64,000 nt of DNA from a bacterium. GTDB lineage: Bacteria > Sumerlaeota > Sumerlaeia > SLMS01 > JAHLLQ01. The notes under the pieces were generated by a model. The model made no database searches. It saw only the letters and a list, made by a program, of their open reading frames with translations, and was not told where the DNA came from. Shown here piece by piece: positions 31,942 to 42,140 of this stretch; the stretch's first letter is position 1; each line of letters opens with the position of its first letter. Made by a program: the position numbers and the translations under genes. The stretch is taken from positions 124,001 to 188,000 of the forward strand of contig JAHLLQ010000007.1 in NCBI GenBank assembly GCA_020444065.1. The letters are read 5' to 3'.

Positions 31942-34923
31942 ATGCGCAAACTCACGACCTCTCTCTTGCTCGTGTTCTTCGGTCTCTTGCCGCTGGCAGC
32001 GTTGGGGCAGGCGACTGTGTACACGACAAATGTGCAGGGCGACCCCTACGCCGCGAGTGGTAACTACACGGTCGACATCGCCGTGAAGGATAACGCGCAA
32101 GGCAACGTGGCGTCTTACTCGCTGCGAATCTATTACGATCCGACCTCGACCGAACCGACGGCGATTGCGGATGTGGATCTGGGCGGGACTGCCCCGATAT
32201 TCGGCAACGGTGGTGCGGCTCAGACCGACGCTACTGGGACCTACAAGTCTGTCAACACCTTGGGCAACATCGGTGGCACAAGCCAGAATCTGACGCTGTG
32301 CCGGATCACGTTTACGAACACGGCCTCTGTGGCGCCTTCCTATGGAGTCTTCGTTACCCAGGATGGGTCGAACGTTCCGCTGATCAACACGTCGTTCACG
32401 CCGATTACGGTCGGCGTATACGATGATACGGAAACGAATCCGTTCCCGACGGCCACGGCGACACCGACGGACACGCCGAGTCCAACTCCATCCGAGACTC
32501 CAACGGCCACGCCGTCTGACACACCGACGGCTACCCCGTCTGCGACGCCGACGGACACTCCGAGCCCGACTCCGTCCGACACGCCGTCTCCGACGCCCTC
32601 GGACACTCCGACTGAGACTCCGACGGATACTCCGTCCCCGACTCCGTCCGATACGCCGACGGCAACTCCGTCCGACACACCGTCTCCGACGCCCTCGGAC
32701 ACTCCGACTGAGACTCCGACGGATACTCCGTCTCCGACTCCGTCCGATACGCCGACGGCAACGCCGTCTGACACACCGTCTCCGACGCCTTCGGATACTC
32801 CGTCCCCGACGCCTTCGGATACGCCAACGGCGACGCCGAGCCCGACTCCGGGGACGGGTGCAGTGGTCTACACGACGAACGTTGTGGGCGACCCGTATGC
32901 CGCGAGTGGTAACTACACGGTGGACATCGCCGTGAAGGATAACACGCAAGGCAACGTGGCGTCTTACGCGCTGCGAGTCTATTACGATCCGACCTCGACC
33001 GAACCGACGGCGATTGCGGATGTGGATCTGGGCGGGACTGCGCCGATATTCGGCAACGGTGGTGCGGCTCAGACCGACGCCACTGGGACCTACAAGTCTG
33101 TCAACACCTTGGGCAACATCGGTGGGACAAGCCAGAATCTGACGCTGTGCCGGATCACGTTTACGAACACGGCGTCTGTGGCGGTCTCCCACGGAGTCTT
33201 CCTCACCCAGGATGGGTCGAACGTTCCGCTGATCAATACGTCGTTCGCGCCGATTACGATCGGCGCCTACGATGATACGGAGACGAATCCGTTCCCGGGT
33301 GCGGCGACGCCGACTGCGACTCCGACGGATACGCCGACGGCGACTCCGACGGATACGCCGACTGCAACGCCGACCGAGACGCCGACTGTGACGCCGACGG
33401 ATACCCCGACGACGCCGACGCCGACTCCAACGGATACGCCGACGGAAACGCCGACGCCGACTCCGACGGATACGCCGACGACGGCTACGCCGACCCCGAC
33501 AGATACCCCGACTGCGACACCGACGCCGACGGATACTCCGACGACGCCGACCGCGACTCCGACGGAAACCCCGACGGCAACGCCGACTCCGACGGATACG
33601 CCGACGACTCCGACGCCGACGAGCACGCCAACGGTGACTCCGACGCCAACGGATACGCCGACCACTCCGACTCCGACGAGTACGCCGACTGCGACGCCGA
33701 CTCCGACGGATACTCCGACGACGCCGACTGCTACGCCGACGCCTACGGATACGCCGACGACTCCGACGCCGACGACAACTCCGACGCCGACGGCGACTCC
33801 GCCGCCCACGGATACTCCGACGCCGACGCCTACGGCGACGCCGGTGGAGTACACGTTCGTGCCTGGCACGGAAGGGTGGACGGATCACAGCTTCATGAGC
33901 TTCACGCCACCTGTGTTCGGCAATACGCCGGGTACGCCGGGTACGCTGGATATGACGGCGACGACGAACACGCAACAGGTGGGTATCTGGGAATCGCCTG
34001 CGTTCGAGTTGGTGCCGAGTGGCGGTACGCCTTCGCGGCCTGACGTGGTGGCCCTGATGGTTCAGGGGACGCCGAACGGTTCGCAGGTGTACGCCGCGAC
34101 CTATCGCGTGATGACGGACGAGACGGACCTGACGCTTGTGCCGCAGATCCGCGTTCGTACGACGGCGGAGAACAGCCAGCAGGCTGAGGTGCTCTCGATC
34201 GAGTCGCACGCCGATGGCGCGTTCTCGCCGACGCCCGCGGGCAACGACTACACGTTGATGTTCCGTCCGCCGGCCACGAGCCCGATCTTCCGGTTCGAGT
34301 TCGACTTGCTGAACTTCTATCCGCAGGATTCGGCTTCGGCGACGGTGATGCTGGATAATGTGATCGTGGTGCCGGTGGACAGCAGCTTCATGACCGGTGC
34401 GACGTCCGAGATGGTCTACGACTTCGTCGGCGACCAGGACGGCTGGGATCACTATACGTTCAACGGTCTGTTCGACGAGCCGACGTTCGCGTACGATTCG
34501 GCGAACTCTCGCCTGGGCATCACGGTGGAGAACACGCCGGGCTTCCAGTTCGGCTTCTGGGGCTCGACGATCGATCCTGCGAACAACGTGGATATCGTTG
34601 CCGGCCGCCTATACTGGGCCGAGTACAGCATTGGTACGAACATCGTGACGGCGGACGAAGTGCCTGAGTTCCGTCTGCGTCTGAACGAGTCGCTGTTCCG
34701 TGTGAGCCAGTACACGAACGTTGCTTCGACGGGCTCTGCGCTGAACGTTCCGACGCCGGGTTCGCCGATGGACTACGTGGTGTTCTTCCCGCCGAACATG
34801 GGCGTGGGCCGCGACCTTCTGTGCTCGTTCGACCTGCTTGCGGATCCGTCGATCCAGACGCTGGACATCGGCGGTTCGATCTACGTCGAACGTGTCGAGG
34901 TCTTCTCTGCACCGGCTCCGTAA
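31942..34923 (+). CDS. Secreted protein: two cohesin-like modules and Pro-Thr linkers
   Basis: This 993-residue protein has a signal peptide of about 22 residues. Module 1 (about 26-165) and module 2 (about 309-450) are near-identical cohesin-like domains beginning VYTTN.(Q/V)[12 protein letters not shown]. Pro/Thr/Asp/Ser-rich linkers follow them (about 170-305 and 453-633; [13 protein letters not shown]-type repeats). From about 635 come two beta-sandwich domains with matching openings ([13 protein letters not shown] and [13 protein letters not shown]). PT linkers are typical of extracellular multi-domain proteins. It may act as a scaffold. The stop is followed by a strong terminator. Confidence 0.85.
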   Translation: MRKLTTSLLLVFFGLLPLAALGQATVYTTNVQGDPYAASGNYTVDIAVKDNAQGNVASYSLRIYYDPTSTEPTAIADVDLGGTAPIFGNGGAAQTDATGTYKSVNTLGNIGGTSQNLTLCRITFTNTASVAPSYGVFVTQDGSNVPLINTSFTPITVGVYDDTETNPFPTATATPTDTPSPTPSETPTATPSDTPTATPSATPTDTPSPTPSDTPSPTPSDTPTETPTDTPSPTPSDTPTATPSDTPSPTPSDTPTETPTDTPSPTPSDTPTATPSDTPSPTPSDTPSPTPSDTPTATPSPTPGTGAVVYTTNVVGDPYAASGNYTVDIAVKDNTQGNVASYALRVYYDPTSTEPTAIADVDLGGTAPIFGNGGAAQTDATGTYKSVNTLGNIGGTSQNLTLCRITFTNTASVAVSHGVFLTQDGSNVPLINTSFAPITIGAYDDTETNPFPGAATPTATPTDTPTATPTDTPTATPTETPTVTPTDTPTTPTPTPTDTPTETPTPTPTDTPTTATPTPTDTPTATPTPTDTPTTPTATPTETPTATPTPTDTPTTPTPTSTPTVTPTPTDTPTTPTPTSTPTATPTPTDTPTTPTATPTPTDTPTTPTPTTTPTPTATPPPTDTPTPTPTATPVEYTFVPGTEGWTDHSFMSFTPPVFGNTPGTPGTLDMTATTNTQQVGIWESPAFELVPSGGTPSRPDVVALMVQGTPNGSQVYAATYRVMTDETDLTLVPQIRVRTTAENSQQAEVLSIESHADGAFSPTPAGNDYTLMFRPPATSPIFRFEFDLLNFYPQDSASATVMLDNVIVVPVDSSFMTGATSEMVYDFVGDQDGWDHYTFNGLFDEPTFAYDSANSRLGITVENTPGFQFGFWGSTIDPANNVDIVAGRLYWAEYSIGTNIVTADEVPEFRLRLNESLFRVSQYTNVASTGSALNVPTPGSPMDYVVFFPPNMGVGRDLLCSFDLLADPSIQTLDIGGSIYVERVEVFSAPAP
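32017..32445 (+). repeat. Cohesin-like module, copy 1 of a near-identical pair
   Basis: This coding segment is repeated at 32866-33294, 849 bp further on. Long stretches (for example around 32120-32330 versus 32969-33179) differ at only a few bases, indicating recent duplication or gene conversion inside one gene. Confidence 0.75.
32584..32775 (+). repeat. 96-bp tandem repeats in the Pro-Thr linker
   Basis: Two consecutive 96-bp units (32584-32679 and 32680-32775) encode the same 32-residue PT-rich block, and a partial third unit follows. They are embedded in a longer run of degenerate ACTCCGACG-like codon repeats. Confidence 0.75.
32866..33294 (+). repeat. Cohesin-like module, copy 2 of a near-identical pair
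   Basis: This is the partner of 32017-32445, encoding residues of about 309-450. Differences are mostly single synonymous or conservative changes. Confidence 0.75.
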
Positions 34924-34953
34924 CGGACCGACAAACCCTCAATCACAACGCCA

Positions 34954-34989
34954 CGGGGCGGCTCCAACCAGAGCCGCCCCGTTCTTTTT
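34954..34989 (+). terminator. Rho-independent terminator after the PT-linker protein gene
   Basis: An 11-bp stem (CGGGGCGGCTC at 34954-34964 and its complement at 34971-34981) has a 6-nt loop and is followed by TTCTTTTT. It lies 31 nt past the stop. Confidence 0.9.
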
Positions 34990-35185
34990 GGGCTTCGTGC
35001 TCAACGTGGCATGGATGGGGCTTAAGCAATCGCGATATCATAGAGGTGTCTGTTTTCATCCTCCGACGAGCCTCCGTAAGTTGGGCTCGCCGGGGTGGTG
35101 GCGGCTTTGTGTTTGAGGACCAGGGGCGAGGAGGCTTTTGGGGCGACGGAGAGGGGCCATTCCCAGGATTGAGGAAGGTCCTCTC

Positions 35186-38100
35186 ATGACAAACGTTTCG
35201 ACACGATACTCCCGAGTGCTTGCTGCTCTGTGTGCAGTAGTCCTTGGCGCTGCGACGTCGTTTGCTCAGGTGCATGTTGCGCCGGGCGGCGTGGACTCCG
35301 GCGATGGACGGGATCCGGGCGCGCCGGTGGGGACGATCGCGTATGCGCTGACGCAGGCGAGCGACGGCGAGGAGATTCGCCTGGCGGAAGGTACTTACAA
35401 CGAACAAGGCCTTCTACTGACGCAGTCGCAGATGATCACTGGCGGCTGGTTGTCGGATTTCTCGGGGCTGAACTCTCCGGTGGATCCGGCGAATACGGTC
35501 GTGCAGGGAGACGGCTCGGATCGCATCATCCGTCTCACGATCACTTCGTCCGGGCGCCTGACGACGCTCGACGGATTCACGATCACGGGCGGCGATGCTT
35601 CAACTCCCGACCATGGCACCGGCTTCGGCGGGGGTGTGTACGCGCCTGGTTCGGGCAAACTTGTTCTGAACAATATGACGTTCGATGGGAATGCGGGTCG
35701 CACAACGAAGGATCCGAATTCATTCGACGATGCACTCGGGCACGGCGGCGCGGTTTACTCCGACGGTTCGTTGGTGATCTCGAATTCGATGTTCTCGAAT
35801 AACGTGGGGAATTCCGGCGGCGATTTCTTCAATGATTCGGGCGTGGGCGGCGCGGTCTATTATGGCTACAGCGGTTCGGGTTTGACTGAGTTCCTCATCG
35901 CAGACACGACGTTCGATTCCAATATCGGGCACAACTCGGACTCGACCAGCGATCTTGCCACGGCTACGAGTTACGGCGGCGCCGTTGCGATCTTCCCTGG
36001 ATCGGTTTCACGAGCCGATGACCGCGGCGGACTCACCACGCCGACATTGACATTTCAGAACGTCGATTTCCTGGATAATTCCAGCCGGGGCTTCGACGCG
36101 GATGAAGGCAATTCGTATGGCGGCGGCTTGTACATCGATCTCTCGTCCTTCAATGGGCCGATCGACGTCAAGATCAGCGACTCGAGATTTCTGCGGAACT
36201 ACGCCAGCAATGCCTTCACCGGCTTCGTCATTATCGGAGGATTTGCAACCGGCGGAGGAGCTGCTTTCATAACGAATGCCCAGACACGAGTTCTGATTGA
36301 AGATACAGAGTTCGATTCGAATGTCGCGGATGAACGACAGGGTCTTAGTATCGCCAGCGGCGGCGGCTTTTACGCAAAAGGCCCAAGTACTGGCATGAGG
36401 TCGCACGTTGATGAACCCCGTTTGCCGGTGATCGTCTTGAATCGGACTACGATCTGCAACAACCGCGCGGGTAATAGCAACGAGCAGGCGGGCGGCGGCG
36501 GATTCCACGTGGATCACGTGACGGCGATTCTGCACGATTCGAAGTTCTGCCGGAATCAGAATCGTTCGGAGGCTCCCTTCAATGCTTCCGGCGACGATGG
36601 ACGCCATGTGCTCGCGGTAAGCAGTCAGTTGCTGGTGGAGAATACTTGCTTCAGCAATGCCCTCAAGTACGACGATTCGCCTCCTCCCCCACGAGGTGGT
36701 CCTCCTGTTCTGGGGTGGGATGTTTATCTGTCGGGCAATGGAGAAACGTCTGAGTTCCGCTATTGCACGTTCGCCGAGGCCCTTCAGCGTGACCAGGAGG
36801 CGCTGTACGTTGACGATGGGACGGACGTGATCGTCGACAGCAGCATCTTCTCGGGATTCACGGTTCCGATTCAAACGGTCGGGTCGGGTCAGGCGCTGGT
36901 TCGTTACACAGTCTACGATTCTGCCGATCTTGGCGCTGGGACGATTGCAGATGGCGGTTCCAACCTTGCAATCCCGCCTGGCAGCGATATTTTCCGCGAC
37001 TTGCCCAATGACGATCTTCACTTGATTGCGAATGCTCCGGCGATTGGCGCGGGAAATCCCGCGAATGCTCCCGAGAAGGATGCCGATGGCGACCTGCGCG
37101 ATGCGCAGCCGGATGCAGGTTGCGACGAGTACGTTGTTGTCCCCGAACCGATGATCGAGGTGACAGAGTTCAGTAGCGGCAATCCCGTGACGCACAACAG
37201 CACGGTGGATCTTGGGAAGACGCCGCTGAACGGGCCGAATATTCGTGTCTCTTTCAATATCAAGAACACGGGGACGGGGACTCTGTCGGTTTCTTCCATT
37301 TCAATCACCGGCGATCTGGGGTTGATTTCCACCGCTCCGTTCCAGTTGGCTCCGGAGGAGTCCAAGACATTCGACGTCGGGCACCCTTCGAATCCGACCG
37401 GCGTGTACAACGGCCAGGTGACGATTGTCAGCGATGCGGTGAATAACACCGAGTTCATTTTCAATGCCACGGCCGAGGTGACGGAGCCGGAGATCGCACT
37501 GTTCGAGGGCGATCGCGAGTTCGAGAACAACGATCCGCTCTCGAGTGTTTTCATGGATGCGGATCTGAACGGGACGCCGACGGAGAAGACGTACACGATC
37601 AAGAACCTCGGCACGGGGACGCTGAATATCAGCCAGCTCGCCGTTTCGTTGCCGTACACGTTCCTGAGCGGCACGCCGTCGTCGGTTGCGCCAATGTCGG
37701 AGGAGCAATTCACGGTTCGCCTGCCAACGGATGTGGCGGGGCGGTACGATGGGACGCTGGAGATCACGAGCGACGATCAGGACGAGGGGCTGTTCGTGAT
37801 CAAGATCACGGGCCGCGTGATCGCACCGGAGATGTACGTGGAGGTCGATAATCAGCCGATCCAATCGGGCGATACCGTGGACTTCGGCGCGGCAGCTTAT
37901 GCTTCTGAATTCCCGACCAAGACGGTGACGATCGGCAACACGGGGAATACGACTTTGGAACTCGACGGAGAGACAAGTCCGACGATCCCCGATGTGCCAA
38001 TTGCTATTCTGGCTGCCGAGGTTCCGCCGGGAGAAGAGACGTCGTTTACGCTGAAGCTGAAGACCGCGGAACCGGGCGCGAAGGAAGGTACGGTCCGCAT

Positions 38101-39322
38101 CTTCAGCAACGATCCGGAGGACAATCCTTTCGAGATCAAGGTGACGGGAACGATCGGCGATCTTCCGAATGAACCGGAGTACGACTTCGGCGATGCAATC
38201 GACCCGACGTTCCCGACGTTGCTAGCTTCGGATGGTGCGCGGCACAAGAAGAAGACCACTGGTCCGAATCCGAAGATCGGTGCCAACGCGACGGACTACG
38301 AGTTCGACGGTCGGCCGGGAAATCTGGCACTTGGCGATGACTCTGGGGCGCCGATCAGACGCGGAAGTACTTCGGACGATGAGGACTCGATCACGCCGAA
38401 TTTCGTCGGTCAGGATTGTTACGCGGGACAGATTCTGCTCGATCGCGATGCGATGAACACGTTCCACGTTGTCGTCGGTGGATCCGCAGGCTTCCTGTAT
38501 TTCTGGCTGGATCTGAACGGCGACGGCGATTGGGATGATGCCGGCGAGCAGTTGGTGAAGCAGAAACCGGTCAATGTGGGCGACAACGTTGCGATTCCGA
38601 TTCCGATCGGCGCGAACTTCCCAAGAAACCGCGAGATGTTTGGACGCTTGCGGATCAGCACGGACCTCATTGCACTGAAGCCGACTGGCGCAGCCGTGGA
38701 TGGCGAGGTGGAAGATTACCTGTTCCGGACTGTGGATCGCCGTTTCCTGGCCATCGACACGACGGACGATAAGCGCGACTACAAGACGACGTTCCAGTTC
38801 CGCGTGACGAACATCGTCGATAACCTGACGCGTGGCGTTTCGGATGTGCTCGTGACGACGGAGTTCTTTGTCTTCCGGCCGGGTTCAACGGCTTCCGCGG
38901 GGCCTCTCACGTACTTCAATCTGACCGGATCGCCGCAGGGCTATTCGACGTCCACAATGCAATGGACGATTCCAGCGATCGCGGATCTCGGCGAGGCATT
39001 CGGAATCTTCGATTGGGAACTTCAGCAAGGTTTCCAGGGTCAGAATCTGGCGTTGCGCATCGAGGTGGTTTCTGAGATCGAGTGCAACGGTATCTCGGAT
39101 GAAGTCCCCGGGAACAACAAGTCGAACTGGTCGATCTTCTTGTTGTTCGGCGACTTCGCCGACCGGCAGCAGATCATTCGTAAGCTGCTGGAGATTCAAA
39201 CCGGCATGCGAGGCGCCGTCGCGCACGATCCGATGGATCCCAACGAGGACGCTGTCGTTGATGTGGCGGATCTGATCTGGGCGGTCGGTGCGGAGGAATC
39301 AGCCGGCGCGGGCATTCCGTAG
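35186..39322 (+). CDS. Giant secreted protein: beta-helix, Hydin-like, GEVED, dockerin-like
   Basis: The 1,378-residue exported protein (signal about 1-30) starts with a right-handed parallel beta-helix region (about 30-640; repeated GGGVYA/GGAVY/FDSN-type rungs and LDGFTITGG). Three choice-of-anchor-D/Hydin-type beta-sandwiches follow (about 652, 765 and 880: SFNIKNTGTGTLSV, YTIKNLGTGTLNI, VTIGNTGNTTLEL). A GEVED domain comes next (about 997-1185; YDFGDAID, FWLDLNGDGDWDDAGE). The C-terminus has one dockerin-like loop (DPNEDAVVDVADLIWAV). The product is likely a surface or matrix protein. Start ATG 35186 with GAGGAAGG. Confidence 0.85.
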   Translation: MTNVSTRYSRVLAALCAVVLGAATSFAQVHVAPGGVDSGDGRDPGAPVGTIAYALTQASDGEEIRLAEGTYNEQGLLLTQSQMITGGWLSDFSGLNSPVDPANTVVQGDGSDRIIRLTITSSGRLTTLDGFTITGGDASTPDHGTGFGGGVYAPGSGKLVLNNMTFDGNAGRTTKDPNSFDDALGHGGAVYSDGSLVISNSMFSNNVGNSGGDFFNDSGVGGAVYYGYSGSGLTEFLIADTTFDSNIGHNSDSTSDLATATSYGGAVAIFPGSVSRADDRGGLTTPTLTFQNVDFLDNSSRGFDADEGNSYGGGLYIDLSSFNGPIDVKISDSRFLRNYASNAFTGFVIIGGFATGGGAAFITNAQTRVLIEDTEFDSNVADERQGLSIASGGGFYAKGPSTGMRSHVDEPRLPVIVLNRTTICNNRAGNSNEQAGGGGFHVDHVTAILHDSKFCRNQNRSEAPFNASGDDGRHVLAVSSQLLVENTCFSNALKYDDSPPPPRGGPPVLGWDVYLSGNGETSEFRYCTFAEALQRDQEALYVDDGTDVIVDSSIFSGFTVPIQTVGSGQALVRYTVYDSADLGAGTIADGGSNLAIPPGSDIFRDLPNDDLHLIANAPAIGAGNPANAPEKDADGDLRDAQPDAGCDEYVVVPEPMIEVTEFSSGNPVTHNSTVDLGKTPLNGPNIRVSFNIKNTGTGTLSVSSISITGDLGLISTAPFQLAPEESKTFDVGHPSNPTGVYNGQVTIVSDAVNNTEFIFNATAEVTEPEIALFEGDREFENNDPLSSVFMDADLNGTPTEKTYTIKNLGTGTLNISQLAVSLPYTFLSGTPSSVAPMSEEQFTVRLPTDVAGRYDGTLEITSDDQDEGLFVIKITGRVIAPEMYVEVDNQPIQSGDTVDFGAAAYASEFPTKTVTIGNTGNTTLELDGETSPTIPDVPIAILAAEVPPGEETSFTLKLKTAEPGAKEGTVRIFSNDPEDNPFEIKVTGTIGDLPNEPEYDFGDAIDPTFPTLLASDGARHKKKTTGPNPKIGANATDYEFDGRPGNLALGDDSGAPIRRGSTSDDEDSITPNFVGQDCYAGQILLDRDAMNTFHVVVGGSAGFLYFWLDLNGDGDWDDAGEQLVKQKPVNVGDNVAIPIPIGANFPRNREMFGRLRISTDLIALKPTGAAVDGEVEDYLFRTVDRRFLAIDTTDDKRDYKTTFQFRVTNIVDNLTRGVSDVLVTTEFFVFRPGSTASAGPLTYFNLTGSPQGYSTSTMQWTIPAIADLGEAFGIFDWELQQGFQGQNLALRIEVVSEIECNGISDEVPGNNKSNWSIFLLFGDFADRQQIIRKLLEIQTGMRGAVAHDPMDPNEDAVVDVADLIWAVGAEESAGAGIP

Positions 39323-39331
39323 ACAACCCAC

Positions 39332-39733
39332 CTACGAGCAATCAAGGGCCGGCGGTGGAGGCTGTAACAGCTCCACGCCGGCCCTTTTGCATGCCCTGGC
39401 GATCGAATCCCGATACGGGACGCCGCCGGGATCGCCGTCCGGGCCGGGGGCGAAGTACAGCACCTTCTCGGGATCGAGTTCGGCGAGTTGTTTCGCGAGG
39501 AGTTCGACCATCGCCGGCACTTCGGTCGGTTCCAGGCGCTTATCGTAGTAGGGGAGAGAGTCTTCGGCGCGCAGGAGGCCAAACATGCCGGAAAAGATGC
39601 GGAACTCGGCGCCTGCCCTGGCGGCATGCTGATGCACGGCGCGGATCCGACGGCTGAGATAGCGTTCGAGGGCGGGAATGTCGCCGGGGGCGTCGCTTTT
39701 CTCGCGGCAGCAGGGTGTAATGTAGAGGATCAT
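39332..39733 (-). CDS. DUF6884-like small protein
   Basis: This 133-residue protein starts MILYITPCCREKSDAPGDIP. It has an SGMFGLLRAEDSLPYYDKRL motif (about 53-72), reminiscent of DUF6884/YaaA-like proteins that contain a Ser-Gly-x-x-Gly-Leu then Pro-Tyr-Asp pattern. That assignment is tentative. A strand-helix segment LDPEKVLYFAPGPDGDPGGVPYRDSI follows. Its last codons overlap the hairpin terminator of the convergent giant gene. It is transcribed divergently from the DEAD-box helicase. The start at 39733 is a choice between two in-frame ATGs (39742 is the other). Confidence 0.6.
   Translation of the reverse strand: MILYITPCCREKSDAPGDIPALERYLSRRIRAVHQHAARAGAEFRIFSGMFGLLRAEDSLPYYDKRLEPTEVPAMVELLAKQLAELDPEKVLYFAPGPDGDPGGVPYRDSIARACKRAGVELLQPPPPALDCS
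39344..39388. terminator. Terminator hairpin between convergent genes
   Basis: GGGCCGGCGGTGGAG (39346-39360) pairs with CTCCACGCCGGCCC (39371-39384) with one bulged G, then TTTT on the plus strand. It serves the giant plus-strand gene and overlaps the last codons of the minus-strand gene. Confidence 0.7.
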
Positions 39734-39830
39734 CCTGGGCATTCTCCGGCGAAGGGCTTGCCATCGCGGCCCCGGGCGCGCATAGGTGGGGGCGAATTGA
39801 CGAAGGATCACCTGACCGCAAAGAGACACA

Positions 39831-41273
39831 ATGACCGATAACGAGAGCAAGGAACTGGCGCCCGCGCAACTGGAAGACCTGCCGGAGGACATTCGCAACG
39901 CCGTGGTGCGCGCCGGATGGAAGGGTTTGATGCCCGTCCAGGAGCGAGCGATCCCATATATGCTGGAGCGCCGCGACCTGATGGTTCAATCGCGGACGGG
40001 CAGCGGCAAGACCGGCGCGTTCGTGTTGCCGATTCTCCACCAGATCGATTCGACATCGAAGAGCTGCCAAGCGTTGATCCTGGTGCCGACGCGCGAGCTG
40101 GCACTGCAGGTGAGCACCGAGGCGACGAAGCTGTCCGGCGATTCGGGCGTGCGCGTCGTGGCCGTGTATGGAGGCGTTGCTTACGGGCCGCAGATCGATG
40201 GCTTCAAGGCCGGCGCGCACATCGTGGTCGGCACGCCGGGACGTGTTCTGGACCACCTGCTGAAGGGCGCGTTGTCGTTGAACGGGCTGGATTTCCTGAT
40301 CTTCGATGAAGCCGATCGGATGCTTTCGATGGGCTTCTATCCGGACATGAAGAAGGTGCAGCGGTATCTGCCGGATCGCGCGTTGTGCAGCACGATGTTC
40401 TCGGCGACTTTCCCGCCCAGCGTGGTTCGCCTGGCGCACGATTTCCTGTACGAGCCGGAGACGTTGAGCCTGAGCGCGGACCACGTTCACGTGACGGATA
40501 CGACGCACGTGTACCACGTAGTCGGTGCGATGGATAAGGATCGTGCCCTGGTACGCGTCATCGAGATCGAGAATCCGGACTCGGCGATCATTTTCTGTAA
40601 CCGCAAGGACGAAGTACACTATGTGGCGACGGTGCTTAAGCGCTTCGGGTACGACGCCGAGGAGTTGAGCGCGGACCTTTCGCAGAATGCCCGCGAGCGG
40701 GTTCTGGGACGGTTGAGGGCGGGTTCGTTGCGGTTTCTGGTGGCGACGGATGTGGCGGCGCGCGGGATCGACATTCCGGAGCTGTCGCACGTGATCCAGT
40801 ACTCGCCGCCGGAAGATCCGGAGGCTTACATCCACCGGGCTGGGCGCACGGGACGGGCGGGCGCGACGGGCGAGGCGATCACGTTCGCGGCAGGGCTGGA
40901 GAAGGCGGAGCTGGGCAAGATCGCGAGGCGCTTCAAGATCGATATGGAGGAGCGCGAGCTTCCGACCGATGAAGATGTCGAGCGGGTAGTCTCGGAGCGT
41001 CTGACGGCGTTGCTGGAGGCCAAGAGGCGCGATCGTGACAAGCTGCGGGTGGAGCGGATGCAGCGATTCATGCGCCTGGCGAAGGAGCTGGCGGAAAACG
41101 ACGATGAGCGCGAGTTGCTGGCGATGTTGCTGGACGACATGTACCAGGATTCGCTGCACGCGCCGCCGGCCGGGGCCGTGGCCGTGCCGGAAGAAAGCCC
41201 TGCGAAGAGTCAATCCGGCGATAAGGGCGGCGCAAAGCCCCGCAAACGCCGCAAGCGCCCGCCGCGGAATTAG
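39831..41273 (+). CDS. DEAD-box RNA helicase
   Basis: The 480-residue ATP-dependent RNA helicase has all the core motifs: Q-motif region (GLMPVQERAIP), motif I RTGSGKT, Ia PTRELA, Ib TPGR, II DEAD, III SAT, IV IIFCNRKDE, V ATDVAARGID and VI HRAGRTGRAG. A C-terminal basic tail ends KGGAKPRKRRKRPPRN and probably contacts RNA. Similar proteins remodel rRNA or mRNA, often in cold adaptation or ribosome assembly. It is preceded by the divergent DUF6884-like gene. Confidence 0.95.
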   Translation: MTDNESKELAPAQLEDLPEDIRNAVVRAGWKGLMPVQERAIPYMLERRDLMVQSRTGSGKTGAFVLPILHQIDSTSKSCQALILVPTRELALQVSTEATKLSGDSGVRVVAVYGGVAYGPQIDGFKAGAHIVVGTPGRVLDHLLKGALSLNGLDFLIFDEADRMLSMGFYPDMKKVQRYLPDRALCSTMFSATFPPSVVRLAHDFLYEPETLSLSADHVHVTDTTHVYHVVGAMDKDRALVRVIEIENPDSAIIFCNRKDEVHYVATVLKRFGYDAEELSADLSQNARERVLGRLRAGSLRFLVATDVAARGIDIPELSHVIQYSPPEDPEAYIHRAGRTGRAGATGEAITFAAGLEKAELGKIARRFKIDMEERELPTDEDVERVVSERLTALLEAKRRDRDKLRVERMQRFMRLAKELAENDDERELLAMLLDDMYQDSLHAPPAGAVAVPEESPAKSQSGDKGGAKPRKRRKRPPRN

Positions 41274-41299
41274 ACAGAAATCGACAGCCTTTGATGTTG

Positions 41300-41349
41300 C
41301 CCCCTGTTCAAACAGGGTCCTGAATCGGACCATTCAACTGAACAGGGGG
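41300..41349 (+). promoter_or_regulatory. Leader with alternative hairpins covering the RBS of the membrane protein gene
   Basis: CCCCCTGTTCA (41300-41310) is perfectly complementary to TGAACAGGGGG (41339-41349), which includes the Shine-Dalgarno of the gene at 41355. A competing 6-bp hairpin with a TCAA loop can form at 41302-41317. The two structures exclude each other, suggesting translational switching. Confidence 0.55.
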
Positions 41350-41354
41350 AGATC

Positions 41355-42011
41355 ATGGATACAGCGAGCGGAAATCCCGCCAAGATTCTATCCTTCGGAG
41401 CTGCTGCAGGGGCTCTCGGCGCGATCGCATGGGCAGGCCTGATCTATGTCGGCGCAGAGACGGCGATACTTGCGTGGGTCATTGGTGGCGCTGTAGGAAT
41501 CGGTGTCTTGGCGGGTGGGGGCCGGGGCACGAATTGGGCACTCGTGGCCGCTGCTCTGACGGTTCTATCGATCTGCGCCGGCAAGGTGGCTGGGATTGAA
41601 TTTCTGTACACTGAGTACATCAACAAGGAGATCGCTCCGCAGATCACGATCGAGGTGTACAATGAGCTCGTGACAGACGCGCGTGACTACGTGGCTCTGG
41701 AATCTGACGATCAGTTGCCGGATTTCATGATCAGTCACGGATACTGGGACGCGGAGGATCCCAGCGAGGTTCCGCAGATCTTGATAGAAGACTTCAAGGA
41801 CAACAGGGCCCCGGCCCTGAAGGAGTTCAATGCGAATCCCCCCACCTTCGAGCAATGGAAAGCTGAGCGGCTCGATCGCGTTTCCGCATACATCCACGAG
41901 GAGAATTCGAAGTTCGATATGCTGAAGAGCACGCTAGGATTGTTTGATATCATTTTCTTTGCCCTTGGGATCCTGACAGCTTTCAAAATGGTCGCCCGCA
42001 ACTCGAACTGA
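41355..42011 (+). CDS. Membrane protein of unknown function
   Basis: The 218-residue protein has three hydrophobic segments in its N-terminal 85 residues (GAAAGALGAIAWAGLIYVGA, AILAWVIGGAVGIGVLAGGG, WALVAAALTVLSICAGKVAG). A polar acidic domain of about 100 residues follows, and a final hydrophobic segment (LFDIIFFALGILTAFKMVA). I recognise no family. The region just before it folds into a hairpin that hides the GGGGGAG ribosome-binding site, so translation may be controlled. The neighbours (a helicase and trehalose synthase) give no clear clue. Confidence 0.7.
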   Translation: MDTASGNPAKILSFGAAAGALGAIAWAGLIYVGAETAILAWVIGGAVGIGVLAGGGRGTNWALVAAALTVLSICAGKVAGIEFLYTEYINKEIAPQITIEVYNELVTDARDYVALESDDQLPDFMISHGYWDAEDPSEVPQILIEDFKDNRAPALKEFNANPPTFEQWKAERLDRVSAYIHEENSKFDMLKSTLGLFDIIFFALGILTAFKMVARNSN

Positions 42012-42140
42012 CTTCGATCCACATCCAGCCCCATCCGGCCCCGGTCTTGCGGGGACACCTGGAGACTTGCGTCCGGCCTCCGCGGCGCGTAAGACTCTCC
42101 ATGGCTGGCGAGATCACGCAGGGAAAGGGCTCCCCGACGG

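Noticed and set aside
32449-33845. Repeat array that looks CRISPR-like at a glance
   Set aside because: The units are in-frame Pro-Thr codons, vary in length, and have no unique spacers or cas genes.
31804-34452. 882-codon minus-strand open frame across the Pro-Thr protein
   Set aside because: It is an Arg/Ser-rich shadow created by the repetitive codons of the plus-strand gene.
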